Assembly: GCA_014529385.2 (NCBI GenBank)
Contig: CM043963.1
Location: 110,588,912 to 110,652,911 of the forward strand
Direction of reading: 5' to 3'
DNA: 64,000 bases
From: Adiantum capillus-veneris
Taxonomy: Eukaryota; Streptophyta; Polypodiopsida; Polypodiales; Pteridaceae
A program made the position numbers and the translations under genes. Numbering within the stretch: the first letter of the stretch is position 1; each line of letters begins with the position of its first letter. Under the pieces are notes generated by a model that saw only the letters and a list, made by a program, of their open reading frames with translations, made no database searches and was not told where the DNA came from. Shown piece after piece: positions 23,279-35,221 of this stretch.

Positions 23279-23363
<85 letters not shown>
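23279..23363. repeat. Compound (AT)n-(GATA)n-(GA)n microsatellite
   Basis: About 27 AT units are followed by about six GATA units and a short GA run, suggesting stepwise conversion of one motif into the next. Confidence 0.95.
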
Positions 23364-23366
<3 letters not shown>

Positions 23367-23535
23367 TCATTCAGCTAAACGCATTCTTGAGAGCAATAGA
23401 ACGAGAGAGGGTCAATTGTTGCAGGTTGGGAGCAGGGCCTTATGTGTGTAAGTGTGTGTGTTGTTTATGGCAATGACTGCGACATTTCTAGGGTAGAGAG
23501 AAAGAGAAATTTTCAACCCATTATAGCACAAAACA

Positions 23536-23803
<268 letters not shown>

Positions 23804-23939
23804 ATTATCGTCCTCGGAGGTCAAATATGACATATGGGACCAAAGTTACTGTGATGTAGTATGTGTATGGCTGATGAGTGACTCTCGATGCTCCAAAATT
23901 GTGGTGATGAGAGTCGCAAATGGAGAGCCCACACTGTGG

Positions 23940-26003
23940 CTAGGAGAGGAAAGGGTGTAGGTCTAAGTCATGGCTGAAACTATGAGAGAAGAAAGTTCTG
24001 ATGTGACCAAAATTTGAGCACTCTAGTAGTGTGTGGTACTCAGACTGTTGAACTTCCAGTGAGCATAATGTGCACAAGTGATTGACTCTTCTCCATTGCC
24101 CCAACCCCTTGTTTTGCATTGAAGGAAATGAGAGCCAAGCCAAATGGATGTGATAGTACATATCACCTACAAGGGGATATGCTCAGCATGTAAGTGTGAG
24201 TATGGTTTCCTCTTTCACAGTGAAGAATATGGTTTTGTAGCTGGGGGGCAATATGGGTGGTGTAATGTATGAAGTGTGACCAACCGGATTTCTCCCAAGA
24301 CATAATACATTGGCGTTGTTGAAAATCTTCATTCACTTGGGAGTCAATTGAAGCATCATGTAGCAAGTGTAATGCATCCCATCTCCCAAACCACTTCTTT
24401 ATGTCTTGCATCCATCCCGTGCTCAAGATCTTGCTTTTATGCGTCTTTTGAACTTTTTTTCTTGCTTTCCATGCAATTATAGGATGTCGATGTGAGGGGT
24501 TTTGATGCATTTTTATCATGTACTCCACAACCCTTTCCATGCCCATAACCTCAATTGGAAGAGATCCCGACTCAAGAAGTAGGAGCGTACATGGTGTGTG
24601 TGTCTTAAATTGGAGAAAGTTTGTAAGAAAATGCTTTTGGACATTCTCAAACTCTTTCCAATTAGACTTTGAGATGCTTTCGCCCCACACTTCATCTCCA
24701 TAAAGAAGAACCGGTGTCACCAATGCATCAAAAAGATACTACTTGAGAACCCAACACTTGATGTTTCTTGCATTAACATGTTCTCGAATGCATAATATGC
24801 TCTCTTTCTCGCTTCCGAATGACGCGTAGCACATTCATGCTACTTGTGATTAGATGGAACCTCAAGTCCAAGGTACTTAATCTCTCAACAACTTCAAGTG
24901 ACTCATTGTTGTACACAATGCATGGCTTTTCCTTATGGTTGGTTTTCACAAGCATAACTTTTGTTTTGGACTCATTCACAATCATCCCACTGTGCAAGAA
25001 AAAGTTCTCAAGGACAACCATAAGCTTTTGTGCATCTTCTTTCTTCTTGCATAAAGTCAAGTACTATTTGTTCCAAATGATTGATGCACATACCAAAGAG
25101 AGTTGGTGACAACGGACATCCTTGTTTAACCCCAATAGTGCTTACAAAAGTTTCTGAAATTTCTCTTCCCATGCGCAATTGACAAATCAACTTCTCATAG
25201 ATTTGAGAAACCACAAGCATAAACTCACTTGGCACTTGGAGTTATTCCATCCTTCTCCACAAATTGTTACGTGGTATCATATCAAAAGATTTTTTAAAGT
25301 CCACAAAAAAACAATACAATCACTTGCCTTTCAACCAACTTTCCTCCATGAGAACAAGAGTGACAAGATAATCAATGGTGCTATGGCATCAATGAAAACC
25401 CGCTTGTCCTTTTTCACACTTGTCATTCTTCTTAGCCCAATTACTCAGTTTCATCTCTATTATGCACCCAAACAACTTTTCCATAAGAGACCCCATCATT
25501 ATAGTCCGGTAGTTGTTTACATTCTTTACATGGACCCCTCCTTTATGCAAAGCCTTAACCCAATTAGTACTCCAATCATAAGGCATACCTTGTTGAAGTG
25601 AAAGGTTTAACATATCACACATCCACTCATGGGTAAAATCTCCTGTCCATTTGATCATCTCTGGCTTGACTTGAAGATCTCCTGCTTTGCGAGTGGCCAA
25701 CTTTTCAAGCCCACCGCATACATCCTCAGTAGTAAAAAAAGAGGGTATACGGAACCATATAATGGCATTTTTTCAGCATTTTCTTGCTCATATAATTACC
25801 TATAATGTGTGTACATATCCACAAGACTCAAGTTACTAAAATTCTCAACCTACTTGCCCCTCAAGTTTCTCCAAAATCTTCCACTTGCATATGCCTTTTC
25901 TTGGACTTGAAAAAATTGCTACTTTACTTCCCATCTTCTTCTCTTTTGTTGAATCAATACCTTGTATGTATGAAAACAACTTTGATAATTGTCTTTGTCC
26001 ATA
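23940..26003 (-). pseudogene. LINE ORF2, reverse transcriptase and C-terminus
   Basis: From 26003 downward: a linker (QQKRRRWEVKQQFFQVQEKAYASG), RT block (ATRKAGDLQVKPEMIKW, WVKALHKGG, NNYRTIMMGSLMEKLF, 25700-25389), the GVKQGCPLSPTLFGMCINHLE block (25235-25008), then TLCKKKEDAQKLMVVLENFF with NESKTKVML (25060-24773), a long connection region (24723-24163) and a Cys-rich end (CTLCSLEVQQSEYHTLLEC, about 24074-24015) typical of the zinc-binding domain after LINE RTs. The catalytic Tyr/Phe-Ala-Asp-Asp box is missing: the text passes directly from the LEQIVLD block to TLCKKKEDAQ, so the active site seems deleted. There are several frameshifts. The family enzyme performs target-primed reverse transcription. 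Confidence 0.85.
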
Positions 26004-26008
26004 GTTGT
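26004..26008. repeat. Target-site duplication GTTGT, left copy
   Basis: Directly precedes the LTR terminus at 26009; its partner is GTTGC at 52388-52392, one mismatch. Confidence 0.75.
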
Positions 26009-29000
26009 TGAGGGATACCCCTCCCCGAGAGTCTGTGCACAAAATATACAATTTACACCTTTAGACAATTTTCAATATACATCCGAGTTGCGTAAGCATT
26101 TGTATATGGGAGGAGTTCTCAGCGCCCGACCAAGCATGGAGTTTAGGCCATGATCCAAACTGCATCCAGAGGTACCTAGAGACTAGTGCTACCCCTGAAT
26201 GGGTGTTACAAATGAAAGTGTACTCAAGAAAAATATAACATTATGGAGGGTGAATATATGTGTACACCAAATTGCGGGAAGAGAGAGAGAGAATATAGTG
26301 GAGGGTGAAATAGAGTGCACAAAGACATGAGAAGATGACAACAAAGAATCTTTAAATGCCAGGAAACCATGTATTAATGCAATGACAAAATCTGGGTATA
26401 CCGTAACATAAAAAAGTTTATGATGATAAAATAAATGGTAGAGCACCGGATCCTATGTAGGGATCAACCGGTCCATCCATCCACTTCTGCTCTACTACGG
26501 ACAAAGAGAATTTCACTTTGCTGAGAGTGAGCCAGAACACCTCCAACCTACTTGACCCAGACATAAGCTGAGGCCACTTCACCTCTCTCCATGAACCCGA
26601 GCTCTGAAAGGATCCCAAGTACCAGCAGATGGTAGGATATCAACACCAACCATACGAGTTTAGGTGCCACGCCTCTTCAATGCCCAACACCGGGTGTTTA
26701 GAAAAAGCAAAGGAAAAATCCCCGACGTGTTATCCGTGTAGGTCATTCAACCCCTGACGCACTAACCGTTTAGGTGAACCTAACAAAAAAGAAGAAGACC
26801 TAGGAAACACCCCTGATCCAGCAAAGCCCCAGGTCAACCACCCTTTAGTCTAAGGATAAGCAATGTAGGTGATCCTAGTCTTGTAGCGATGCTGCCATGA
26901 GAAAGATAACACATGAGTCCCATCATAATAGCACTTCCAAAACAATCTTTTCCAATCAGTTGATTGTACAAGTTATCTACCCTTACACATCTGTCATAAA
27001 CCATCCAAATCACTTCATAATCTAATTCAAAAACCATAAGTCATAATCCAATCACATCACACGGGTGAGCACTCCACCCAACTTGGGTGAGGCATGACCA
27101 ATCGTGCGTAACCACTTTAGAACATAGCATGGCTGCAAAAATTTTGGCAGCATAACCAAATCCAAAAAAAAAACCATGATCCACACCGGCTTACACCATA
27201 GAATATCAACCATAATCCATAAGGGAATCTCATCCCTTGACCATGAATCATAATCACACTGAACCAACTTCCACATTTGGAATTTGACATATCCCCTGCA
27301 ATCAATAGGCGTCCACACACACATGACCCTTAAGACATGATTATTTCTTGCATAAAAAGAGTCCTACCAGAAACTAAGCATGATATAAATACCCAATTTT
27401 GACCACATCCAACCATGCAAAGTTGATGCATCACATCTACACTTCACCTCCCTAGCACATAGAGCTAGTTTTGACCTAGGAAGGTGGAAAGCAATCACAA
27501 CCATGCATATGAGGTATCCACATCAATCCATAAGTTCCCACACATCATATGATAACATTACAACACCATAAACATGATGCGAAGCAGCTCCGACCTTTAG
27601 GTCAACCATAAACCATAACTTCACACATATGCAAAAAAAAACTTTTTGACATTTTTGTGAGCATGCAAAACATGCAATTGAAATTATTTAACCTCAAACC
27701 AATGCATCAAGATTAGACCATAATATAGACTATCACTCTATCACATCACTTCAGCCATATGGTACTCACACAACAAACAGTAACCCAAAAGAAAGCCGCT
27801 TTAATCATATCTGCCTATGTAGTTCAGGATGTTTAACCATATACCATCACATAAGTTTATGGCCATCTAATGGTTGAAATCAGTTCACCACAACAAACCA
27901 TAAAACATATAAAAACATCTCGGTTAACTCACGGCGTCATATGGTACCCCCCCTTGGTAGCACCCCTACGTGTGTATATAAAACCGATTATAGAGCGATT
28001 AATAACTCACATTTCCAAGGTGATGATAGGGATCTAAATTCATTTATCATCAAGTTTCATCAAGCTTTTCAATTGGTTATGTGGGTTTGCCCATCCAGCG
28101 AATCTATATAATGGTTTTCCAAAGAGCCCGGAGTCAAAAATTTTGGTTGTGTTGTGGGAAACAAGCTATTTTTTGACCATATCTCTTAGCTAGTGCGTGT
28201 TTTGTACATGACACCAAAAAGAGAAAATGTTCTAAATGATGTGTTTATCTCTGGTACTAAGGGTTCGGGCTGATTCATAATGGTTTGTGATTTATGACCA
28301 AAACAGTGTTCCTACCGCCTCTATGACGTGAAACGAAAAGTGCTTTTTATGCATGCACGTGACCAAAAACGCATCATGTGCATAAATAAGTGTGTTAATC
28401 ATGATGAAATAATAGTGGGAAAACTTCGTACGTACTCGGTTGATCCATACATGCAAACGTGTGCAAAAAATTAGTCACCGAGAGGGTGACTACTAAGAAA
28501 AACGACATAGAGAGAGAAAGAGAGAGATGATGGCTTATGGAGTTTCGAGCTCCTTACGGTGCTTTATAATTGATTAGGATCTGTCGAAAGGCTTCTTTCT
28601 TTGATGCAAGAGAGCGATGATAAGAGCTACATAGAGGTATCCACCATGAAAGCTTCCGAAGAGCATGTACACCGTGAAACTAGAGAGAAGATAATAAGCA
28701 AGTAGAGAGAGAGAGAGTATCCTTCTTCTTCTTCTTCCCAAGAGAGAAGAGCTTATGGAGATACCACTCCGTATAATAGATACGTATAGCCTTATGGTGG
28801 TAGATGCAACAGATGGCACTGAAAAATGAGCACTAACCGGCAAGTTATAGGCTAGTGCAGTGGGTTGGAGAGTGCCCAAAGCCAGAAGGTAGTGCTACCT
28901 CTTTTGCCTGGAATAGCTGCACAACTTTTGGGACTTTTCTAAAAACAAGGTTTGGCTTTAGGTGGTCAAGTCTCTTACTTACCATTCAATTTTTATAGCA

Positions 29001-29724
29001 AAATTGGCCATCTGAGTAGTATCTAGCCAACTAATGGAAACCGTAGCTAGACTATGCCGCACCGTAATGTCTAGACATAATTATGACTTTCCCGTACTGT
29101 CGCGGTGTATTTATGGTACCGTTTTTTATACAAATAATTTCCGCAAAAAATTTCGTCAGGTCCCGTTTTTGCTCTAGGTGATCATTTTTAAATCGACGGA
29201 GACTAAAATTAATATTTTTATGTTTAGGTCATCATAAAAAGCACATTGCTTTTCAAAAACGCCGAAAAGCACTAAAAGCTAAAAATAGCGTAAAAAGCAA
29301 AATTTTCTAAAATTGAACCATGAGTTTCCTTCATCCACAGGAATAAGAAAGTGGACTCGCTTTTCACTAAAAAACACTAAAAAGCATGAAAAGCTATAAA
29401 TAGCGTAAAAAGCACTCAAAAAGCAGATTTTTACAAAATTGGACCATAGCTTCCTTAGAACACATGGATTAAGGATCCGACCTTGCTTTTTGCAAAAAAG
29501 CACCTAAAGGCATAAAAAACATGAAAAAGCTAAAAATAGTAGATTTTTTCAAAACTGAACCAAACATCTGTCTAACCTATTGGAACATGGAAACGGCCTT
29601 GATTTTTTACTTTAGAACCTTCCAATACTGTCAATCAAGCATCTTAAGTCAAAATTTGGCAAAATAGATACTGAAAGCTATTTTTCTTATTTTTAGAAGA
29701 GGCCCAAAAATTGGGGATCTTACA
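26009..29724 (-). repeat. 3' LTR of the large nested element
   Basis: 3716 bp, uninterrupted. On the minus strand it starts TGTAAGATCCCCAATTTTTGG after a purine-rich tract (AAGTGTCGGAGAA, 29725-29737). It contains three degenerate ~125-bp repeats at 29230-29560 (motif AAAAGCTATAAATAGCGT) and aligns end to end with 38017-39170 plus 49791-52387. The sequence at about 27110-27125 (CCACTTTAGAACATA) is the empty counterpart of the chromovirus insertion site. A weak minus-strand TTATAAAG near 28563 may be the TATA box. Confidence 0.85.
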
Positions 29725-29732
29725 TTCTCCGA

Positions 29733-29940
29733 CACTTGAAAAATTCGAGGTGTCCTCACCTCGACATGAAATCTGAATAATTTAGTCTCATTACATCATC
29801 ACGTTCCCAAGTGGCATCTTCCTGAGGATACGTTGACCATTTAACACGGTGTTCAATAACAGTCCGATTATGTAGAGGCTTGGTTCTGCTCTGAAGTATT
29901 ACTCTCCTTAGGGTTAAGCTTTACTGCATAAATCCTTTCA
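29733..29940 (-). pseudogene. Chromodomain tail of integrase
   Basis: Minus-strand frame ending at a stop near 29760: ILQSRTKPLHNRTVIEHR, then VKWSTYPQEDATWERDD and MRLNYSDF. This is the conserved C-terminal chromodomain of chromoviral integrases, which guides insertion to marked chromatin (compare EDATWEDE at the end of the chromovirus pol near 42040). The RT, RNase H and integrase core that should precede it are absent; protease sequence begins immediately upstream at about 29947, so a deletion of several kilobases joined the two. Confidence 0.75.
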
Positions 29941-29946
29941 TTCTTC

Positions 29947-30240
29947 CTATCTCTTCATAAGTTTGGTAGAGTTCACGAGTCTGAGCTTAGGCTTCCCCCG
30001 TTTCCCAGCCACTGTAACCCTAGAGTTTTGATCATTTTTGAAAGTCAATGAAGCATCTTTACAATGTATGTGAGTATCATTAGCTTTAAGCCAATCCATT
30101 CCTAGGATTCCATCGTAAATTCCTATTGGCAAGACTCTGAAGTTTGCAAAAGTATTATGACCATCCAACATAAAATTCAAGTTACCCCCACTGAAGTAGA
30201 AGATCTAACCTTCCTACCCATAGCTTATTCTACTTTAAGG
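29947..30240 (-). pseudogene. Ty3/gypsy protease, C-terminal part
   Basis: 77 open codons from about 30180 down contain FRVLPIGIYDGILGMDWL, nearly the same as the chromovirus protease (FRTLPIGIYDGILGMDWL at about 45040-45090), and then a tail similar to its THxxIHC-xxxSxTF segment. The N-terminal half with the active-site aspartate is degraded upstream of 30180. In the family it cleaves the Gag-Pol polyprotein. The domain is cut at its 3' side by the deletion that brings in the chromodomain. Confidence 0.75.
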
Positions 30241-30382
30241 TTTGTATCAAGGTGTCCAGGCAAAATGAGGTTTCTGATTCACTTAGGAGATATGAAAGAA
30301 TGTGTACTCTCTGAACCAATCAATAAGGTAAAATGGTTACCTTGATACTCCATTGGAGTTTGAATTACTAAAACTTGTTCAT

Positions 30383-30930
30383 TCACTCCCTGATGTTCAA
30401 TTGCAGCATGAACCTACGTGTTTGCCTGATTTCCTTCACCTCTAGCCCCTTGAGTTCTGTTAACTTGAGGTCTTCCTTGTGGTCTTTGATTTCCTCCTCC
30501 TCCTGAATGAAGTTGACGATTAACATTCCCATTATTGTTATTGTTGACAGGCGGTCGATTCCGAACAAAAGGTGGATTTCTTGGTCTAAAATTCCCTTGG
30601 TTTTGAGGTTGTCTCTGTGATTAAAGCTTTGCTGATTGAAGTTCCTCTGAATTGCCGTTGGTCTGGGTCTAAAATTTTTGAAATTCCAATTTAGATTAAA
30701 GTTTCTATGTTTGTAATTGTCCACCAATCCTGTGAATCTTGAATTGTCAAATGGACAATCCTTGGATTGATGACCAGGATCAAGACAAGTGTAGCACAAA
30801 TGATCTTGTCTAGCTTTCATACGTAATAAGTTATCTCTTCTTTGTTGTGGATTTCCAGATCTTTGTTCCTCCTCGGGACATGATCTTTTGATTTCACAAG
30901 CAGAAACAAGTTCTGGTTTCCTCTTTCCGG
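30383..30930 (-). pseudogene. Gag C-terminal part with CCHC zinc knuckle
   Basis: Minus-strand reading from about 30930 to 30383 has a Cys-x2-Cys-x4-His-x4-Cys knuckle (CYTCLDPGHQSKDC) near 30800-30755. An Asn/Arg/Gln-rich region follows (FNLNWNFKNFRPRP, RNFNQQSF), as expected for a nucleocapsid that binds RNA. The part upstream of 30948 is replaced by a Ty1/copia LTR fragment, so the capsid portion is missing. A stop-free 145-codon frame remains at 30820-30383. Confidence 0.7.
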
Positions 30931-30948
30931 TAGTAGATAACTCTATTT

Positions 30949-31240
30949 CATGAAATGTGTGTAGAAATGGCCTCCTTTTATAGGCTAAAAGGGCTGTCCT
31001 CTCTCATGAGAGGCAGCCATGAGTACCCGCCCTTGTGTAGATAAGTCCAAATCGAACCCTCCAATCTGCCCATGTGTGGCCATCCTTGAGAAGACAAGTC
31101 CACTTTTGAATTCGGCCATTGACCATTGAATTCGGCCATCGGCCACCGGCCATTGACTTCAGGCCACCGGCCATTGAGTACCCGCCACCGGCCAACCGAC
31201 CGGTCGTTTTCCAACCACTTTTCGGCCGCAGTAATTTTAG
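30949..31240 (-). repeat. Copia 3' LTR fragment
   Basis: Matches 34889-35160 (ATGAAATGTGTGTAGAAATG, CCTCTCTCATGAGAGG, then repeated GGCCACCGGCCATTGACT units). It lacks the ~280 bp at the TGATAGG end and the opposite LTR end. Confidence 0.8.
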
Positions 31241-31282
31241 ACATATAGGCTATCTCCTCTTGTGGAACTTTAGACCAAGAAA

Positions 31283-32432
31283 TCATAGGAGAAGGCCTTT
31301 GGTAGCATATGGAAATTTAGACATATATGCTATCTCCTCTTGTGTCTTTGGACACATATCCTTGGTTAGTTTAAAGTGACCAGCCAAAGGTGTAGAAATC
31401 GTTTTTGCATTTTGCATTGCAAACCTTTCTAGTACCTTCTTGATGTAATCCTCTTGAGATAGCTTTAGTGTCTTCTTCATCCTTTCCCTTGATATCTTTA
31501 TACCAAGTATCCTCTTTCCAGCACCTAAATCTTTCATTGAAAAATATTTAGATAGATCCTCTTTTAGGTCTTTGATGTCCTGCATGCTAGCACTTGCAAT
31601 CAGCATGTCATCAACATACAACATTAGGATGATGAACTTCCCATCTCCCAAATTTTTCGTGTAGACGCAATGATCTGAGTTGCATCTTTTGAATCCATGA
31701 TCTAACATCCATCGATCGAACTTCAATTACCATTGTCTTGATGCTTGCTTTAAACCATAAAAGATTTTCTTTAATCTGCAAACCATTTTCTCCTTAGCTT
31801 TTACTTCATACTTCTTTGGTTGAAGCATGTAAATTTCCTTCTCTAAGTCGCCGTGAGGGAATGCCATATTTACATCCATTTGCTCAAGATTTAGATCATG
31901 AGCAGCCCACAAGGCTTAAGACAATCCTAATTGAGTTCATTTTTACAACAGGAGAAAATATTTCATTGAAGTCAATACCTTTCTTTTGAGAAAACCCTTT
32001 TAACACAAGCCTGGACTTGTACCTTTTCTTCTCACCTTCTTCTTCCTTTAGCTTGTACACCCATTTGTTTTGAAGTGCCTGCTTACCTTTAGGCAACTCA
32101 ACCAAATCCCATGTTTGGTTGCGATATAGTGAATCCATCTCCACTTGCATGCTCTTTGTCCATTCTTCTTTGAATTCGTGTTGCATAGCTTCTTCATATG
32201 ATTTTGGCTCTCTAGAACCTGAGATCAAGAGATGGTTGAAGGAAGGAACAAACCTTTCTGGAGGTCTACTTGCTCTTGTAGATCTTTGGAGAATAGGTTG
32301 AGGCTCCTCATTTGGTTGACGTTGTTGCACATTGTCTCCGTTTGCAGTCCTTGAGTCTTCACCATCCTCAAGCTCCATGTACTCATCACCTGTTTCTTTT
32401 GTTTGTTTTCTTTCCAAGTAATCTTTGTACAT
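31283..32432 (-). pseudogene. pol: Copia reverse transcriptase, C-terminally truncated
   Basis: From 32432 down: RT N-terminal region ([72 protein letters not shown]), then [20 protein letters not shown] and GLKQASRQW in a second frame, and the catalytic block MLYVDDMLIAS in a third (31726-31283). The YVDD aspartates are intact. The text ends at EEIAYMSK, about where the usual copia sequence goes on to RNase H; that region is lost and LTR sequence follows. Frame breaks lie near 31730 and 31905. Confidence 0.85.
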
Positions 32433-32464
32433 ATTTTGTTCATTAAATATAACATCCCTACTCC

Positions 32465-33470
32465 TTAAGATTTTACCATCTTCAGGATTCTATAGGTGAT
32501 ACCCAAGTCACCTTCTCCATAGCCAATGACAAAACACTTTTTGGACTTTGCATCTAGCTTTGATCTTAGGCTTCTATCTATGTGCATGAAAGCCTCACAC
32601 CCAAACACTTTGAGAAACGCATAATTCACTGGTTTACCTGTCCATGCCTCTTCTGGAACTCCCCCATCCAATTCCGTTGAGGATGACCGGTTGATTAAGT
32701 ACACAGACGTACTTACAGCTTTTGCCTAAAGCTCAAGCGGTAGGCCTGCATGTAGCCGCATGCTTCGTGCTTGCTCCATGATTTTCCTATTCATCCTTTT
32801 CGAAATCCCATTTTTTGAGGTGTTCTTGTAGTTGTCCTTTGCCTCCGCATACCATTGATAGCACAAAATCTTTCAAAAGCTTGGCTGTAATATTCGCCTC
32901 CATTGTCAGATCTGAGGCACTTAACCTTGGTACGTGCTTCATTCTCCACAAAGGCTTTCCACCTTTGAAATATGGAAAATACATCAGACTTATTCTTCAT
33001 GACATAAACCCATGTTTTTCTACTTGCATCGTCTATGAATGTTACATAGTACAATGAGCCACCACATGATGGTGTACTTGCAGGACCCCAAACATCAAAA
33101 TGAACTAACTCAAGTTTTTTATTTTTTCTTCCATTTCCTAACTTTTGAAATTTTACTCTCTTTTGTTTACCATAAACACAATCTTCATAGAACTCTAAGT
33201 CCACTTCTTTCAAACTTGGTAGAAGCTTCTTTGTTTGAAGGATCTGCAGACCTTTGGCACTCATATGCCCAAGCCGGTAGTGCCACACCACACTATCGAC
33301 TTTTGTAGTTGTTGCACAAGTTGAAGGTTGCGTGCTAACAGTACACAAGTAAAGTGTACCAACCTTTTCTCCCTTCGCAACCACCAAAGATCCCTTTGAG
33401 ATCTTCCACCGTTTGCTTCCGAACGCAATGTTGTGACCTTCATCGTCCAATTGTCCTGTAGAGATCAAAA
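32465..33470 (-). pseudogene. Copia integrase
   Basis: 33468-32791 carries the GAG-pre-integrase zinc region (VVWHYRLGHMSAKGLQIL, CVYGKQKRVKF) and the catalytic core: HFDVWGPA with the first Asp, TFIDDASRKTWVY, and CLRSDNGGEYYS with the second Asp. A frameshift at about 32830 precedes the expected third acidic residue. 32704-32465 has the downstream segment (YLINRSSSTELDGGVPEEAWTGK, FGCEAFMHI). In Ty1/copia the integrase inserts the cDNA. The broken frame makes it inactive. Confidence 0.8.
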
Positions 33471-33537
33471 TTTTGCGAAGAGAAGGAACATGTCTAACAT
33501 CTTTAAGCTTCCATTCATTTCCCTTAGGATTTTTAAC

Positions 33538-34471
33538 TCAAACTATACCTTTGCCGACAATTTCACAAGCTTCATCATCTCCCAAGTATAGATACCCTAA
33601 ATTACCTTTGGTGTAATCTTGGAAATGTTGCTTGTGTGGTGTCGCATGGAATGAAGACCCGGAATCTACTATCCATGAGTTATACACATTGTCTAATGAG
33701 ATAGTTAGAGCATCTTGCTCTACTTTACCTGCCACATTAGCTTCCGATGTTGGCTTGCTGTCTTGAGACTGAGTATCCTTCTTCTTCTTGGACCAGCAAT
33801 CCTTCTTGACGTGGCCCTTCTTGCCAAAGTTCCAACATTCAAGAACTGACTTTGTGTGTGACTTCCTCCGTCTTGAGCAATCACGACCCTTTTGGTTTTT
33901 GAACCTCTCCTTAGGTCTTCCTCTTGTTTCCACTGATAGTGCAACACTTGATGATTCTCCTGTGCTTCTCCTTTGCATTTCCTCGCTTAGGAGAACACCC
34001 ACAACATCATCAAACTTAAGAGTATTTGTGTAAGAAATAGAATTACTTACAGCCATCACAAGGCTGTCCCAACTATTTGAGAGATGATAGTATAAGGAGA
34101 GCTCGCACTTCATCATCGAAATTTATTTTCACCGATCGAAGTTGACTTATGTTTGTGTTAAAGTCATTTCGGTATTCTGCAACTGAACCATTCTCTACCA
34201 TCTTTAGATTGAGCAAGCGCTTCATAAGAAATACCTTACTGGATGCCGATGGTTTCTCGTAGAGGTCGTCAAGTGACTTCATCAAGCCCTCCGTGGTCTT
34301 CATCTCCGAAACATTGAAGGATAGCATTGACTCCAACCTTAACTGGATTATTCCCAGTGTCTTTCGATCAAGGACAATCCATGCTTCATCTGTCATTGTT
34401 CCGAGATTCTTCGCAAGACCGCCTAGTGGCAAATAGAGGTCCTTCTGGTAGAGATTGTCTTCAATCTGCAT
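33538..34471 (-). pseudogene. gag: Copia Gag and protease start
   Basis: 34471-34073 is the UBN2-type copia capsid (DEAWIVLDRKTLGIIQLRL, EGLMKSLDDLYEKPSASSK, FNTNISQLRSVKINFDDE). After a frame change near 34100, 34116-33538 continues (NSISYTNTLKFDDVVGVLL) to a zinc knuckle CWNFGKKGHVKKDC near 33840-33800 and then the protease active site WIVDSGSSFHAT near 33690-33650, with YLYLGDDEACEIVGKG at the end. The start is the ATG at 34471, 120 bp after the PBS. The only clear lesion in this part is the frameshift. Confidence 0.82.
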
Positions 34472-34591
34472 CTTTCAATGTTGGTAGTTTTTGCCGTTGA
34501 ACTTCTCAATCTTGAGCTTCCCTTCCTCTGCCATAACTCCCACTCAATTCAAGGAATCCTTTCCTTGAGATACTTTAGCTACGAGAAAACT

Positions 34592-34605
34592 TTGATCTAA
34601 TACCA
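34592..34605 (-). other. Copia primer binding site
   Basis: TGGTATTAGATCAA on the minus strand, two bases after the LTR terminus; it resembles the initiator tRNA-Met complement TGGTATCAGAGC with substitutions. Confidence 0.65.
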
Positions 34606-34607
34606 GT

Positions 34608-35190
34608 TGATAGGAAATATGACGTAGTTAAGTAGATAATTGAGTAGTTTACTTAATGGAGATAGATAATTTACACACACAAGAGATTATAGAGTAGAGT
34701 GTAGAGAGAGAGAGTACACACAATATACGTGGTTCACCCAATGTGGGCTATGTCCACGAAAAAGCAGCCACTCAATGGCTTTAGTACTTCAAAACAAGAA
34801 GTAGGTTACAAAGGGATTATACCCTTTTGGAGCTCCCGCCTTGCTTCACTCTCACCACCTCACACCCACCTTGTTGCATCAACTTCACACTATGAAATGT
34901 GTGTAGAAATGCCCTCCTTTTACAGGCCAAAAGGGCTGCCCTCTCTCATGAGAGGAAGCCATGTGTAGCTGCCCTTGTGTAGATAAATCCAAATCGGACC
35001 CTTCAATCCGCCCATGTGTGGCAGCCTTGAGAAGACAAGTCCGCTTTTGAATTCGGCCACCGGCCATTGACTTTCGACAATTGGCCACCGGCCATTGACT
35101 ATCGGCCACCTGCCAACTGACCAACCGACCGATTGTTTTTTGACCACTTTCCGGCCGCCGTCTGGCCATAATATTCCGACGAAGGGGTTA
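34608..35190 (-). repeat. Copia 5' LTR
   Basis: On the plus strand it starts TGATAGGAAATATGACG at 34608, right beside the PBS. It contains the GGCCACCGGCCATTGAC repeats at 35056-35110 that are shared with the 3' fragment. The far end is uncertain, between about 35165 and the fold-back element at 35222. Confidence 0.65.
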
Positions 35191-35221
35191 GAATGTTGTT
35201 TTCTAGCGAGTGATTTTATTT

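Larger units (their letters stand above)
23830..26008 (-). mobile_element. LINE, 3' part (reverse transcriptase half)
   Basis: This is the RT half of a plant L1-type LINE whose 5' half lies at 52388-54014. Its minus-strand reading frame is interrupted at 26004-26008 by the LTR element with duplication GTTGT/GTTGC. Joining the two sides at the duplication gives a continuous Leu-Asp-Ala-Thr-Met-Asp reading, which shows they were one gene. The LINE's 3' end lies somewhere between 23800 and 23930, next to the (GA)n array; no poly(A) tail is visible. Confidence 0.85.
30949..35190 (-). mobile_element. Ty1/copia element inserted in the large nested element
   Basis: Minus-strand order is 5' LTR (34608-~35190), PBS (34592-34605), gag, protease, integrase, RT, then a truncated 3' LTR (30949-~31240). 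Integrase before RT defines Ty1/copia. RNase H and the end of RT are missing: the LTR fragment is joined directly to RT with a ~29-bp direct repeat at the junction. No target duplication was seen, since the left LTR end lacks its terminus. Several frameshifts show it is dead. Confidence 0.8.
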
